Origin: Echinococcus granulosus
Lineage: Eukaryota; Platyhelminthes; Cestoda; Cyclophyllidea; Taeniidae
Direction: 5' to 3'
NCBI RefSeq assembly: GCF_000524195.1
Contig: NW_020170397.1
Location: 962,254 to 1,026,253 of the forward strand
DNA length: 64,000 nt
The notes below the pieces were generated by a model. The model saw only the letters and a program-made list of their open reading frames with translations. It ran no database searches and was not told the DNA's origin. The position numbers were made by a program, and so were the translations under genes. This document shows positions 24,901 through 36,917 of the stretch, piece by piece; positions within the stretch are counted from its first letter, which is position 1, and each line of letters opens with the position of its first letter.

Positions 24901-26725
24901 CTTGATGGTGGAGCGATGCGCGGTCCCAGTTGTTCTTTTGCAGGCCAGAGCATTTTTTGTTTGTGGAACCCACCCCAGATGTGTTTGAGGATTCCTAGGC
25001 TTCAATACACGACTCTTGCTGCTTGGTTCACCCCTTTGAATGTTAAGAGGCAGACATCTGTGGTACTTTATTTTGTTTTTTCTCAAAGGCAGTCCTCTTG
25101 TGTATTTTTAAATCCTACATGCCTGCAATAGCTTGTTTAGGACACTGAAATTTGCTGCTCATAGGAAAAAATAAATTTGGGAAGCTCTTAAAGTAGTCGG
25201 ATTGTTATTTTACTCTGCTTGGAAATGTAATGTCCAACGCCTTCTTTACTTTCTCTCACAACAGTTTGTTGGCCAAAGATTGACTCGGGAAAACAAGACC
25301 GAATACCTCGTGAAATGGCAAGGCGATCTATGTACGAAGTGAGTTTTTCGAGTTCCCTTTTCTTCCTTCAATGCTGATGCGGTTTCCTGTCTTCGAAGTT
25401 CTTGTTTTTGCTTCACTGCTACATCGTCGAATAATTGAATGATTGATTAGTTGGATGTTAGTTATCGAAAAGTACTGCTGAACTCAGAAATGAACTTATC
25501 CAAAAAAGCTACGCACATTGCAATTTCACTTCAAATCACCACAAATACAACTTATGACGCGGGTTTTAGTTGCTTCCCAAGTCGGAGAGTAACGATTTTT
25601 TGGCGCAAACTTAGGATGTGTTTCGTAAGCACTTTTTTTCATGTACCTCTACTCTTGAGTTTATGACTAGCCATTGCAAACGACGACTTTGTCGGCGATT
25701 GTTTCGCTCCAATAAATTCAAGTTTATTTGCCCACTAGTCCGGTTAAAAGTCGCTCTCATTCGTACTTCATCAGTTGCATAATCTCAACAAACACTAAGT
25801 GGTGAATAACAAAGGCAAACTAATCCTGAACGTTTCGAGCTCACTTCAATCAGATTACTTGTTCTATTGTCGAGCAGTTTCCGGTTCAGTCGCCTCCTTT
25901 TGTCGTTTCATATCTCATCCAGAGGTAGGGTTGACTACTGACTCGAGCAATCTGCAAGCTTATCTCTGGCTGAAAAAATTAGCTCAACCACCGCGGTGCC
26001 ATTTTTTTAAGTAATTTAGTCAGTCAATCATTGTGTTGTGTCCTGACCTCCGTAGCCTCGCATCCCTGTCCGTGTGCTCGCATGTGTATAGGTCCTGCGT
26101 CCAAATTCCGTGCCATCGCAGTGCTGGGTACCAACTCTCACACCAAGTTGTCGTAATACGATTCAGTAAAGGGTGGATGTTGTCGTGTCCGAAATTGGAA
26201 TCGAATTTGGCCCTGCAGGGTTTGAGGTTTATCCACTGAAATGTCAGGTCGGGTACATTGCAGGCCCTCACGGAGTGTCGAGTCTCACATAACAGAGGTC
26301 CTGCTCGAGGCAGTAAAGTGGTACAATGATAAAATCGTCACTGTGCTGATACAATAGACACCTAAACGTACATCACTTGACTCATTTCTCACCGACCAAC
26401 TTTGTTCAGTAAAACATCTTAACTGCTTTGCTGGTGTAAAGGTTGTTTTGCAGCCTTTGTGTTAATTTTAACCATTCAATTGCTTGTTAGAGATGTTGGA
26501 GTGACAGGTTATATTCTCCTGAGCCGTTCAATTGGTTTTGTAGGCTTTAATTCCCCAAACTAACGTTGTCACATTTGTGATAGTCTCCCGTTTAGGTTAT
26601 CGAAGGGTCATTATCACTAGACCTGTCAAATTAGCGTTATCGTTGTCCGTGTCTTTAGCATACCACCAGTGATGTGGGTCCTCGAAGAGGAGGTTCGTGC
26701 AGCGGCCGCGTTGGACAAGCTCTGA
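21990..26725 (+). CDS. AEBP2: AEBP2/Jing zinc-finger protein, PRC2 accessory subunit (5' incomplete)
   Basis: Exons 21990-22626, 22879-23201, 25265-25338 and 26659-26725 join in phase (0, 1, 0, 2), giving 366 residues and a TGA stop. Exon 1 starts with a serine-rich segment (SSDGDSVVVLSRTPSQESTD) like that before the fingers of AEBP2. Three C2H2 fingers follow: CQWVGCD..., CLWSGCKVYGHPS... and CIFDRCFQRFSSS.... The Cys-x-Trp-x-Gly-Cys-Lys-Val-Tyr signature of the second finger is diagnostic. A basic RRKRKF stretch leads into HVDFYDARSKIIIKNR, matching the C-terminal DFFDAQTLDAIRHR motif of AEBP2. The last two exons give the terminal segment TEYLVKWQGD...IPPVMWVLEEE, matching KLLLHWMPEDILPDVWVNESE. 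In animals AEBP2 binds SUZ12 and nucleosomes and helps PRC2 methylate H3K27. There is no in-frame ATG before the fingers, and TAG precedes 21990, so at least one upstream exon is missing. The C-terminus ends about 30 residues earlier than in vertebrates. Confidence 0.9.
22879..23201 (+). CDS. AEBP2: AEBP2 exon 2 (DFYDA motif plus inserted low-complexity region)
   Basis: The acceptor TCTTCCCAG/TC and donor ACC/GTAAGC fit phases 1 and 0. After the conserved HVDFYDARSKIIIKNR motif there are about 60 residues rich in Ser and Pro (for example RPPSPSASND and SASSPRPASRPE) before the frame returns to conserved sequence. Vertebrate AEBP2 has only a short link there, so this is a lineage-specific insertion. 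Confidence 0.85.
25265..25338 (+). CDS. AEBP2: AEBP2 exon 3 (C-terminal fold, strand 1)
   Basis: This 74-base exon has an ACAACAG acceptor and a GAA/GTGAGT donor. It reads FVGQRLTRENKTEYLVKWQG. On its own it looks like a chromodomain, but in order and phase it aligns with the C-terminal part of AEBP2. The 2 kb intron before it holds no other recognised exon. Confidence 0.8.
26659..26725 (+). CDS. AEBP2: AEBP2 last coding exon
   Basis: The acceptor GTGTCTTTAG supplies the base that completes the split codon from 25338. It encodes IPPVMWVLEEEVRAAAALDK and one more Leu, then TGA. IPPVMWVLEEE aligns with ILPDVWVNESE of AEBP2. A GAG/GTTCGT inside could be a donor to a further exon. A weak candidate with a similar tail (VELSRLHSVVIPLG) is open at 29749-29847. 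Confidence 0.7.
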
Positions 26726-27483
26726 GTCCTCGCCATTCATGCCTCCCTTGCCTCCTCCGCTCCTCGTCCGTTGGTGTTGAGGACACAATTTGTGCAATAT
26801 GAAGGGACAAATCGAGCTGAGGCCTCAGCGATAGGATTTTCTCTAGGACCTCACTCTCACATCCTTCCCCACCGCGGCTGTATAAAAACCTTTCTGCTCC
26901 TCCCAAATGTTCTTTCTTTGTTTTTCCATCTTCCGTCCTGTTTTTTTCTACTTTCACATCTGATGGTGTCGCACCTACCCGTCAGACTATGCCAAAGCGC
27001 ATTTCTCTCCTCCTTCCTGTCCTCATTCTTTGAGACTTCTCAACTGACTACGTGTTCACCGGTCTGTACATAGTGGATTTGTCTAGGAATGAATCCTCGA
27101 TATCTTTTCTTTCATCGATGAATAATGTAAACGTGCATGCGTTTGTACCAGTATGTATGCGTGCGGGTCTGTGTGTGTATCATCTTCAACCAAACGGATG
27201 TGCGCGTGTGTTTAGTTTATCTTCTAAGTACTTTTTACTTACACGACTAGGTCTTTTCTCTTATTATACACACAAACATTTCAATGTATCTCAACCTCAT
27301 ATGGTCTTCTCAGAAGCCTCCAATACATGGGTTCATGCTCCTGGCTGGTGCGTTGTGTCTTTTGCCTACTTTAGTGGAAGTGATTCGACATGGGCCGCCA
27401 TTTAAATGGTAGTCTCAAGGTGAGGGATAGACGGCTCTGGCAGTGGGTATTCCCGCAGACCAATTAGCGAGTTGTCCGCGATA

Positions 27484-27697
27484 GAGTGGACGGTGTGTCC
27501 ACTCCGCTTGGTGGTAACTCGATGTTGTAGTCTTACTTCCATACAATTACCACTCCAACTGCTTTCCTGCTAGATTGCCGTGGTAAGTGGTGGTAGATCC
27601 ATTCCGCTATTACAATTCGTCTGTCAGGTGACGAATTGCATCATCACTTGGCAAGATTTCTGAGCATCATGAAATGATAGTGGAAGATTTTTCCACT
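27484..27697. repeat. Cluster of three short perfect hairpins
   Basis: Three exact inverted repeats occur within 215 bases: GAGTGGAC/GTCCACTC (27484-27504, loop 5), CAATTCGTC/GACGAATTG (27613-27638, loop 8) and AGTGGAA/TTCCACT (27679-27697, loop 5). A looser GTGGTAA/TTACCAC pair (27511-27553) lies between them. It may be a decayed small inverted-repeat element. Confidence 0.6.
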
Positions 27698-30081
27698 GCT
27701 AGATGTAAAGTCTTTTTTAAACGAAAATTCATGTCTTTAGATCATTTCATGGCCTTAACACTTTTTTCCCTTATTCAACAAAACATGTACCCTCCCCTCT
27801 GTTCGCAGACACGTCTTGGGTAATACTAAGCCTGGCGATGGGAGTTTTCGAGAGGCGTGATTACTGACGTCTTTCAAGACGCTACAACAAACATGGTTGT
27901 TGATGCTAGGATGGCGCACTTTTGTGGTGTAATTCAAAATGCCAACATTTGCTTCTATCTTACGGGCGAGGCTATTACTCGGTACGTCTGTTAATCTGCA
28001 TAAGTCGCGTGAAATCTGGCGGTCTTTTTCGACCACACGCTGCCTACTCTTTCTGCTAGTTCCATGCACAATGTTGAGGTAAAGGTGACTAGTCATGCCA
28101 TGGCGCACCAAACCAGGCGCAAAACAGCCATATTTACGCACCTTCTGGGAGTGTAAGCGGGTGACACACCACCAGACGTTCCAATTAACCGAAGCGGTGG
28201 AGGTGTCTCCACACCAATCATTATGCATGCGCAGATTTAACTTACACATGGTGCTGTCAAGTTAGTTCAAACAAAGAGCAGGTTAAAGTTGTTGAGAGTG
28301 GTGCGGTGGAAACAGGGGGCGAGTTGAAGCGACTGCAGAACTGTACCGTCGCTGCCTGAGTTCTGTTTAGCACAGGAGCAGGTAGGCAGTAGCTGCCGCC
28401 TGCTTCTGGGGTGTGGAACCGACGCGGTCAAACCGGCTGAGTCATCGTTTCATCTCGCGCCACGTTTGTGCGCGTGTGCGTGCGTGCGCATTCTCGTGAG
28501 GGCGCACGTGCCGGTGTTGGTGTGCCCGTGTATCGATGACTGGGGGTGGGTGGGTAGGTGGGTGACTCATCGGTAGCGACAAGGTGTGGCCCAACGCCGC
28601 TTGAGAAACGCAATCAATGCCGACGTCAACACATCCACCCGCGCCGCCTAATCGATAACGCATCCCATCTTGCCTCCTTTCACTTCGAGTTGTCGCCATC
28701 TCTGAAGCGCTCCGAACCGACAACACCATTCCTCGCCATCTATTCAGGAAGGCAACTCAAGTCTTTTAAGCTATGGCTTTCGAATGCGTGGTGACATTTC
28801 CAAACGATGCATTTAGCTGTTTCACATGCAGGCAAAAGGCCAGGGTCTAGGGGTTGATGCATAGCTGTTCTAATAGTAGCAAAATTTTTAATGACACCGA
28901 CGCGCTGGAATGGGATGCGATTTTAATAGTGACGCGACAACAATTCTTCCCCTCTTGCAAATACTTGCAAGAAAGAAATGGAAAATCAAGCCAAGGAAAA
29001 CCGCGGGTAGATCCAGCACCCTCTTGCTGGATCGGGCGTGAATTTGAAGTCGAGCAAATCGTGACAAGAGTTTACCGACATGTGATGTCTGTATGCTTTA
29101 GAAAGTCATTAAGCATCCAGGCGATTGGTATGGTGGAGAAGTTGCATGTGGCGCCTTTAAGAACCTCGAATTTTTATATTTTTCAGGCAGTCAGAAGTCG
29201 ATTCTGACTGAAGGTTAAATGCTCTAAAGAGGTTAAAGATAGATATGGTGCAAGGTTCTGATAACTACCTCGCAATTTGAAAGACTCGAAAACAAAAAAA
29301 TGCGTGTTGAGACGGTTGGTAGAAGAAGCTGAGTGCGAGATCTTCATGCCAGGAGCAGCCTAACAAGTTGTATCTTGAAAGCACGAGTTGTTTAGGTGGT
29401 ATATCCAGACACAACGGTGCTGCAGCATGTCTAATTATATGTTTATGACATGAAACGGTCATAAAAGAATCACTCGTGTTGGTCGTTTAACCAGAAGCCA
29501 ATTCAAGAATTAAATACGGTGAAAACGTAAACAGGATTTGAGATTGCAGGATCGGAAGCATAGCGTTTGAGTCAACGAATACTTGCTCATACTGTTTTTG
29601 GGATTCAGCTTTGCTTTTCACGGTAGATGGTTGAACTTTGTAAGAGAAGAATCTGCCACACAACAGTGTGTCAAATTTCGCCCCTACTAAGGGCACAAAG
29701 GAAGGAAAATGGCTTATCCTCACTCCTTTTCCATCACCAGGTATGGGTGAATTAACAACAGTCGAACTCAGCCGTCTTCATTCAGTCGTCATTCCTCTAG
29801 GTAGCATTCATTTGCCACTCATTTGTGCCAAATCCCCACTTCAAAGTTGATATCAAGTAGGATCTCTCTATAACCGCTATCGCATAATGCTCGGCTTAGT
29901 GTTTGTAGATCCGACGTGGATCCTATTCAGCAATGCAATCTTCCCCATGAGTTATTTATAGATCACTGAGGACGATCTACGTAGATGGATGCTTTAAACG
30001 GTGATGCACTTTCCCTCTTCCCTTCAAAAGCATCACCATGGTCAGGCCTCCAAATGGAATTTAAAAATGAAGGATCGGAGC

Positions 30082-30181
30082 NNNNNNNNNNNNNNNNNNN
30101 NNNNNNNNNNNNNNNNNNNNNNNNNNNNNNNNNNNNNNNNNNNNNNNNNNNNNNNNNNNNNNNNNNNNNNNNNNNNNNNNN
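30082..30181. other. Assembly gap of 100 Ns
   Basis: Exactly 100 N bases, a standard placeholder for a gap of unknown length. Frames crossing it are meaningless. Confidence 0.99.
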
Positions 30182-32435
30182 TGTCAGGAAAAAGTATGCT
30201 AAAAGGAATGTCAGACCCTCGCAAAATACGGGAATACTCTGACTGCCATTTCACATCCGGTGTGAAAAACACGAACCAAAAAAAACGCCATTTGTTTGTG
30301 ATTACAAGCTTCTAGGCTTCAGAGGAAGTGATCAGCACGAGGTAAGTGAATTGCAATGTAATGGTGACAAGCGTCTGAGCTGCGAGGATCGCCTCTTACC
30401 TCGTTTTCAGGCGAATAGGCACGACCCATCGTTTTGTGGGAAACAAGGCATCAAGGCACATTACTGTCATTTATCAATTGAAAGCGATCTTCCTCTTGAT
30501 TATCATTAAACGCCTGATTGCGATTGTATTTGTGGTGCTCTACACCTTTGAAATCAACAAGTCAGAAAGTATGCCTGGCATAGACTATAACAAAGCAGGT
30601 GTCGTGACATTATGTTTGCCTGCAACAAAAATTTCGGTAAACATGGAAATCAACATGCTTCAAAACCTGCAATATCGCTTACTACTTCCAAAAGGCGGAC
30701 GCGTTAACATAGACACACTGGTATGGTGCTTTTGCACATCCGGAACTGTGGAAAATGGCCAAAAAGGTGGGAGAAGAGAAAAAAGTGGCGCTGTTTACCA
30801 AGAGGTTAGGGGTGGCATAATAAACTCTGTGTAACAGTTTAAGTTGCAACAAGTGGAACAATAGAGAGAATGACTTTTACGGACGTGGAAATGAGAGAGA
30901 GCCCAATGGTCTCAAAAAATTGTTCTTTAATCATTCATCTGGTGGAAATTTGTGCATTCTGGATGTTAGCGACCGAGGTCGGGAACACCTGCAGAAAAAC
31001 GAGAGTCTCCTTTAATTTCTACAGTTTGATTCTCCTCCTTGGTATCAGTGCATTCTGCTAACGCAAATAGCTTCCTATCGCTTCGACAGGTCAATACGAG
31101 ACCTTCCAAGCAGGTATGCCTTATTGCGTCTTTAAGGATGACGCGTGACGGTGGACACTGATGGTTTAATTCTTCACTCACAGTTAATTTGTGGAAGTGT
31201 GTTTTAGGTTGAGGTCAGAAGGCACAGCCCGTTTCTTGTTTGAGTACTTTCAAAAAAGGTCACAGCGTTTGTCAAAGCCAAGTCAACTCCGTCCGTCCTT
31301 GACCCCCCAAACCCCCTCCATCTCGATGGTCAAGTTAGCGCTTGTCTGCTACTGAAATTCCACGGCTGGCAAGAAAAGAGATGACAGACTGGACTACGGA
31401 AATAGTTTATTCAGTTGATAATGCATCTGTCTCACCAATGAGGGTCTAGGTAACTAATTAAGAACAGGAGGCATGAATGGGAGGAGAAGCCCCAAACACA
31501 AACACCTGATCAAATCTACAGACATCTTCAGCAGAAGCGAGCATTTCACTGATTTGAGCCAACCACTTTCACTGCACACTTCGGCACCGTAAAGCCGAAC
31601 TCAAATTTCATGGGTGCTAATTCTTTCACGGGCATTAATGGCGCTTTAAGCGCAGTTTAAATTACTGAGACGCATCCAAATTCACATTGCAATCACATTT
31701 GCACAATCGTGAGTGATCGCCTTTTCGCACAAGAGGAGGTGGATTATGAATCCACCGCCAGAGCGATAATTTGGAGGGCCTCCTCGATAACGCCAGAAAA
31801 AGACAAAGTAGAATGGCTACTTTATGTCCAACAATAACGCCAAGCGCCTGTTTAGAAGCCCTTTTCATAGCACATTCATACAATTGCCGGGTAAGCATTT
31901 GAAATGTGACCAAGAAAGTGTCTGAAGCAATTTAAGGATGAGCGAGTTAGGAGCCAGCGTCTAAAGGTTACCCGTCTCGCCCACTTCCCTAATTTCGTCT
32001 GGTTTTAAGCACTAGGCCAACAAAAAATAGCAATACGGTTTACTGAATTTTTCTAAAAGAATGCCATTGAAAAGTCTGCATTTCCACGATGATATTATTT
32101 TAGCCTATAAAGGAAATGGAAGAACATTTCCCTCATGGATGGTTTAGTTAATGCTAATTACTAGTTGCTGAAACCATAATGAGCACTTCGTCCACACTGT
32201 TCCTTGCAGATGCCAAATGGGGAGACTAAATAAGTGGTAGGTTTGGAAGCGGAAGACTGGCCGGAGGTATGCTCTAGGCCGAGAGGGGAAGAAAGCGCCA
32301 GTACACTTGCGAGGGAAGGACAAGCGTGAGCAGGCGGGACACGACCGTCTGTCAGTGAGCCTAGAGCCAGTCCGATTGGTTGGAGCGAAATAGTGACCTT
32401 GAGGGTTCGCAGCACATTAGCCGCTTCATCGAAGC

Positions 32436-32457
32436 GCGTGCGTGCGTGCGTGCGTGG
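32436..32457 (+). repeat. (GCGT)n simple repeat
   Basis: About five GCGT units followed by GGGTGCGAGGGTG. A similar GT/GCGT-rich tract lies at about 28466-28492. Confidence 0.8.
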
Positions 32458-34833
32458 GTGCGAGGGTGGATGTGGTAACGATACGGCTTTCCCCACCTCG
32501 CTCTCGCTGCCCCAAGTCTCATGCTGTGCCCTGGCAAATGGCATTTCGTAGCACTTGAGTTATCTCAAAGCGTCATAAGACCTGCAAGTCTAGACATTCA
32601 GGTGAATTGGTTGCACACGAAGACTGGAAAAGTCAGCATAGACAAACATAAAACTAGAGTGCACATCGTTCTGTTGGAATCCATTGCATCACTTCACCTT
32701 ACTTCATCATCCAGGTAAAACCTGCTTTAAATAATAACTGGGGAGCTCCGAAGTTTTTCTTACTCTGTTAAGCATTCATTTATGAGTAGAACTAAAGAAT
32801 ACTCTAAATGCTTTCCTCAATAAATGGTAAATAAAAAAAGCCGACGGCCAAGTCTATCGATTTCAACGAGTTTTGGTAAATCAAGTGGCAAGAATACTGA
32901 GATAAGCACTTGTTTGAATATTTTAGGGCGTCAAATGAAAAAGCGCGTTATTTCAACACGCCAGCATTAAGCAGATGATGCAGACAAACAACGATGGCAG
33001 ACATTCTGACCTCTTTTCCAGTAAAATTTTTTTGGAAAACATTTGAATTTATTACGGTGGGCGGAAATGAGTCTATTTACAATTCGCGGGTTTGAAGCGG
33101 TGTTAGCAGTAAATGATATCAAATGTCCTGGCATCGTGAGTGAAGTCGTATTCTATTTTTCACCAGTGCGGAGAACATGACAATGCATTCGACATCGGTG
33201 GATGCGATGTGTAAACTAAACGTCTACTGTCACGTTTTTGGCTCATAGAAACGCCACCGCGTCAAGCGTCATTCCATAATTCATGTTCTAGTTTGCAGGA
33301 TACGCCACGTTCGAAATCTAGGGTTCCATCTGCCTAACATTGTGCTTTTGTTTGATGAACTAGTTTCCTGAAGACTGCATATTGCACACATTATGGATTC
33401 CGTACTGTTTCATACGAAACGCCCTATGAGAAAACTTTCGCCATGTAGTGCAAATTTGTGGTGGGAAGATCTGCACCATTCAGTTATAGCCAAGAGGAGT
33501 ACTATATTTTCTGAAAAACACAATAGCGCGAAACTCCAAAGCAGGCATCCAGGGAAGAAAGCCACACAGTCAAGGGGTTTTTAACCACAATTAAGTCAGT
33601 TTTCATTCCACTTTCATTTAAATCAAGTCGGATAACAAACGGTTGAAAAATGCCAAATGATAAAATGTACGCTTGCTTGTTCGGAAAGATTTTTGTGGTT
33701 CTAAGAATCTACCGTACTTTTAAAGAAATTGCATTTCAAACAGGCGATATATATTAGACGAGATGATTTTTATTTACAGTTTTCACTGGGTTCTCAAATC
33801 TAGTGGTTTTCCGTCGGTTTGCCAATTGCTGCACCTTTAGCATTTGCCAGAACTACGTGTGTTAGTGCCATTTGGAGGGTCAGTAAACATTGCCGAGCAT
33901 TTGATGCATTATGCACTTTGAGCTTTGATAGAAAAATGGTAAATGGGTGAACAACATGATCCATATACTACCACATCTTATTTCAATTATGAGGTAATTC
34001 TTCATTGCTAGTCTCGCCCATGCATTTTATCAAATCATCACCTCTGAAAAACAGCAAAAGCTATAAACAGGCACAAAAGGCAATGCTGCTCAAGCTCTAT
34101 GAAAATAAACAAGACACGAAACCGGTCTCACTGTAGTATCGCAGGCATTCATGATGAGAAGTAATTACTGAAAGGTCGGGTTAGAATAATGGAACAGCTG
34201 CAGAAATGTCCAGAATAAGCGATCGTTCAATTTCTTTACTTGATCACGTGCTTGAAGCAACAGGAACCCGCCCCCATCTCTATCTGTCTGTTCAGCAACC
34301 GTTATTTACGAAATATTTTCATATCTTAATATTCCGTTATTTGCAGGAATATTTTTGAACCTAAAAGCTGGCACCAACACGAGTTGAAACAATCGGAGAC
34401 AGGTAACAAAAATGAAACGCTACCACGGCTCACTGCCCGGGGGTGACTCTTACCTCTGAAGAATAGGACACACCCCCACCAAACCGTTGTCTCCAGACAC
34501 GACGCGCCATTACAACCGAATTCTAGTCTTGTCACACTCACTACTATTTAATTAATAGTAGACTACACCAGGTGCCTTACAGGTAGCAACAATTTATGAG
34601 AATCGGTCTCGCTTCAAATAGGCACAAAACCTGTCTATGAACAACGGATGAAAGATCATAAAAGATTCCAAAAAATGACCCTAGCAACCCAAACCTTCCC
34701 CATATGTCTAGCGTAGTCAGTTTGATAAAGGAATTACACAGTCGGTGATAACTAAGGAAATGAAGGAAATAGTTTTTACTGTATACAGGAAAAAAAAACA
34801 GACTGATGTAATATCAACAATTCAGAGGTAGAG

Positions 34834-36085
34834 CTAGGAACTGTCAGAGGCCTGAATGTGATCAATGAGTTCGTGCAACCGTCCCAACGCATCTCGGTAG
34901 GTTCGTGTGGAGCTAAATACAAACGAACTGTGAGCGATTTGGAATCGAGGGTCTACCTCACTAGAAGGAGAGACTCCAACCGTTCAAGAACTGGTCCCAG
35001 ACGCTTTCTTCGGACTGGTATCACATTCAAACTGGGTGAACAAGGTGCCAACTCCTTGAGACGATCTGGCGGGCGGGTGGACAGATGAGAGGAAGTAGAC
35101 TCGCATGACCTACCGGCTGATTGCATATCGGCCATTCGAGGGCGTTTGACCAGTCGTCTGCGCTTCACCACAGCAGGTTCTGGTGGGTGGTTGTGGATCA
35201 TTTTAAATTTCTTCACTGTGAGCACACTGTCCTTCATAAGGAGATAAAAGGCGGCGGGACAATCACAACGAATGGTGCTGCAAAATCACGGAATGAGGGG
35301 AGTGGGTGAAAGGCAACGAAATTGTGACGAACCGGTGTTTGAGCGGGTCGACAGCAGTGCTTTTATAGCTGCCGTAGTGGATACATACGTAGTAGACACG
35401 CTTATAGACAAGACGCTGGAAATCAGGCGACATGGGTGGCAGCTTAATGGCATCTCGCTTGCGAAACATGAAGCCCGATTCCTGCAAAAGAATTGAAATC
35501 AAAGATATCCCAAGTTATTTTCAAATGCACAGATTCCAGCTAAGATATATTGGTTTGTCAAATAAACGAAAAAATAAACAAAATTACAAGTGGATTTGAG
35601 ATTTCACACGCAAAAGATTTGAGCCAATTATTCGTTTATCAATTGCATTCAAATAGTTATCAAGAGCCAAGAAGAGTGACTTGACTTATCACACAGCTTC
35701 AGTTGCAAATAAATTAAAATATGTGAAATTAAGTTAAATGAATTCTTGTAGGGCTAATAATTTGCTAAAAATTGAAACGCACTAAAGGAACACAAGGCAA
35801 TGGAATCACATGAAAACTACCGTAATTGCACAAACTTGGACAATAAAATTACCATAATGCGGTAAATAGAAGGCAATGGTGAATTTGTTATAAAAGGTTT
35901 GCTTCTAGGGACGCAAAATGAATAAAAGGACACCGAGTTTATGGCATATACAGGACCGCAGTTTGGTCATCAATGCGTAAGAACAAGCGCACCTGTTGGA
36001 ACAGTTGGAGCTTCTCCACAAAATCATCAAACGATTGGAAGGGGAAATTCGCTATACTTATATTGAACTTCTCCGTTACATCCAT
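34834..36085 (-). CDS. Stand-alone ZSWIM-type FAR1-like zinc-binding domain protein, four exons
   Basis: Exons 35993-36085, 35333-35481, 35110-35277 and 34834-34960 join in phase (0, 2, 1), giving 178 residues. Residues 1-31 start MDVTEKFNISIANFPFQSFD and end in a helix-like EKLQLFQQ. The core continues ESGFMFRKRDA...YYVCIHYGSYKST, then RTIRCDCPAAFYLLMKDSVL and KMIHNHPPEP. The Cys...Cys-Pro-Ala...His-x-His spacing is that of the FAR1-like N-terminal domain of ZSWIM1/ZSWIM3, related to FAR1 and MULE transposase DNA-binding domains. A basic patch VKRRRLVKRPR follows, then a helical tail RDALGRLHELIDHIQASD. There is no transposase or SWIM domain. Its likely role is DNA binding in the nucleus, which is an inference. 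Weak points are the donor GTTCGT at 35332 and the donor GTCATG at 35109; a stronger GTAGGT sits four bases upstream in the transcript but gives an early stop. AG directly precedes the ATG. Confidence 0.8.
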
Positions 36086-36917
36086 CTATGTGAGCTCTGA
36101 GGTCATCAGCAGCCAGCCAAAGGCCACACTCAAATCCAATGATTGAGAAGACAAAATGGAACGGAGTTTTATGTCATTTAGACAAAATTAGAGTGCCTCC
36201 ACATAGCCCACTAAAGAATAAAACTTTTTAAATTTTCAACGGTGCTTACATGAATATATGAAGTATGCTCCATATGCTGAAACAATGCTTTTATTATAAT
36301 CCTGCATTTTTCCATTTCAAGGCCATAGGTGCTGGTAGAATTGGGTGTTCATCACATGCTAAGGGCTTATCGGGGTTTTTACATAAAAGCCTTGAAGGAT
36401 GGCTTTTTCAAAAGAATGGGCAAAGGAATATGTAAGTTCGGCCTCTTAAATCCTTAACCACTTTCAAGTCGTATGTCTTATGCTGTATGTAGTGGCATCA
36501 TTTCGCCGTAATTTGTTGAGACGTACTGTCATTTTGCCACGTAAACTGGATTAGTGGGACCGGCTGAAGGCACAACCTTTCTACTTGCATTCTGTAGGCT
36601 TTTTCGTGTTTCGAGGACTTATCTGTTTCATATACTTGCCCGATTTAAACACTTGTATACGGGTTTAAGCAAAATTGTTGTTTTACCCTTTCCCTCAAGG
36701 CACTTTATTTCACTTGTTCCAGAATCTTCATTATTACTGAAACTTATGGCATGTCGCTTATTTACTCTTATTTGTTTGCCAAGTCATTTGTTCATTTTAC
36801 TACTTTTCTTAAGGGATATACTTTCAACGAATCGGCTCCGACTATGCCAATACTTTTAGAGATACCCTTAAACAAATACAAGACAAACCCATTAGGTTTG
36901 CTGCCATTGTCTCAGCA

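Larger units (their letters stand above)
26726..34833. other. Long stretch without a confident gene
   Basis: Several open frames of 100-165 codons exist (27755-28249 minus, 28854-29207 plus, 30436-30834 plus), but none shows a known domain, convincing splice sites or codon bias. The left part probably includes the AEBP2 3' UTR, and the right part the 3' flank of the FAR1-like gene. Confidence 0.5.

Noticed and set aside
25265..25338. Chromodomain-like peptide (TEYLVKWQGD)
   Set aside because: Taken alone it resembles a chromodomain of a retrotransposon or HP1-type protein. Its splice phases and its place after the AEBP2 fingers and DFYDA motif make it the AEBP2 C-terminal region instead.
26033..26330. 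Possible tRNA-derived SINE
   Set aside because: A B-box-like GTCCAAATTCCG was noticed, but no A box, no tail and no second copy in the window were found.
27755..28249. Minus-strand frame of 164 codons
   Set aside because: It is the longest frame in the region but has no recognisable motif, no splice support and no clear codon bias. It may be repeat-derived, so I do not list it as a gene.
29749..29847. Possible extra AEBP2 3' exon (VELSRLHSVVIPLG)
   Set aside because: It resembles the distal AEBP2 tail, but its acceptor phase does not fit the exon ending at 25338, and the 26659-26725 exon already supplies an in-frame stop.
30436..30834. Plus-strand frame of 132 codons with a hydrophobic segment
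   Set aside because: The hydrophobic run looks like AT-rich composition. There is no homology and no signal peptide layout.
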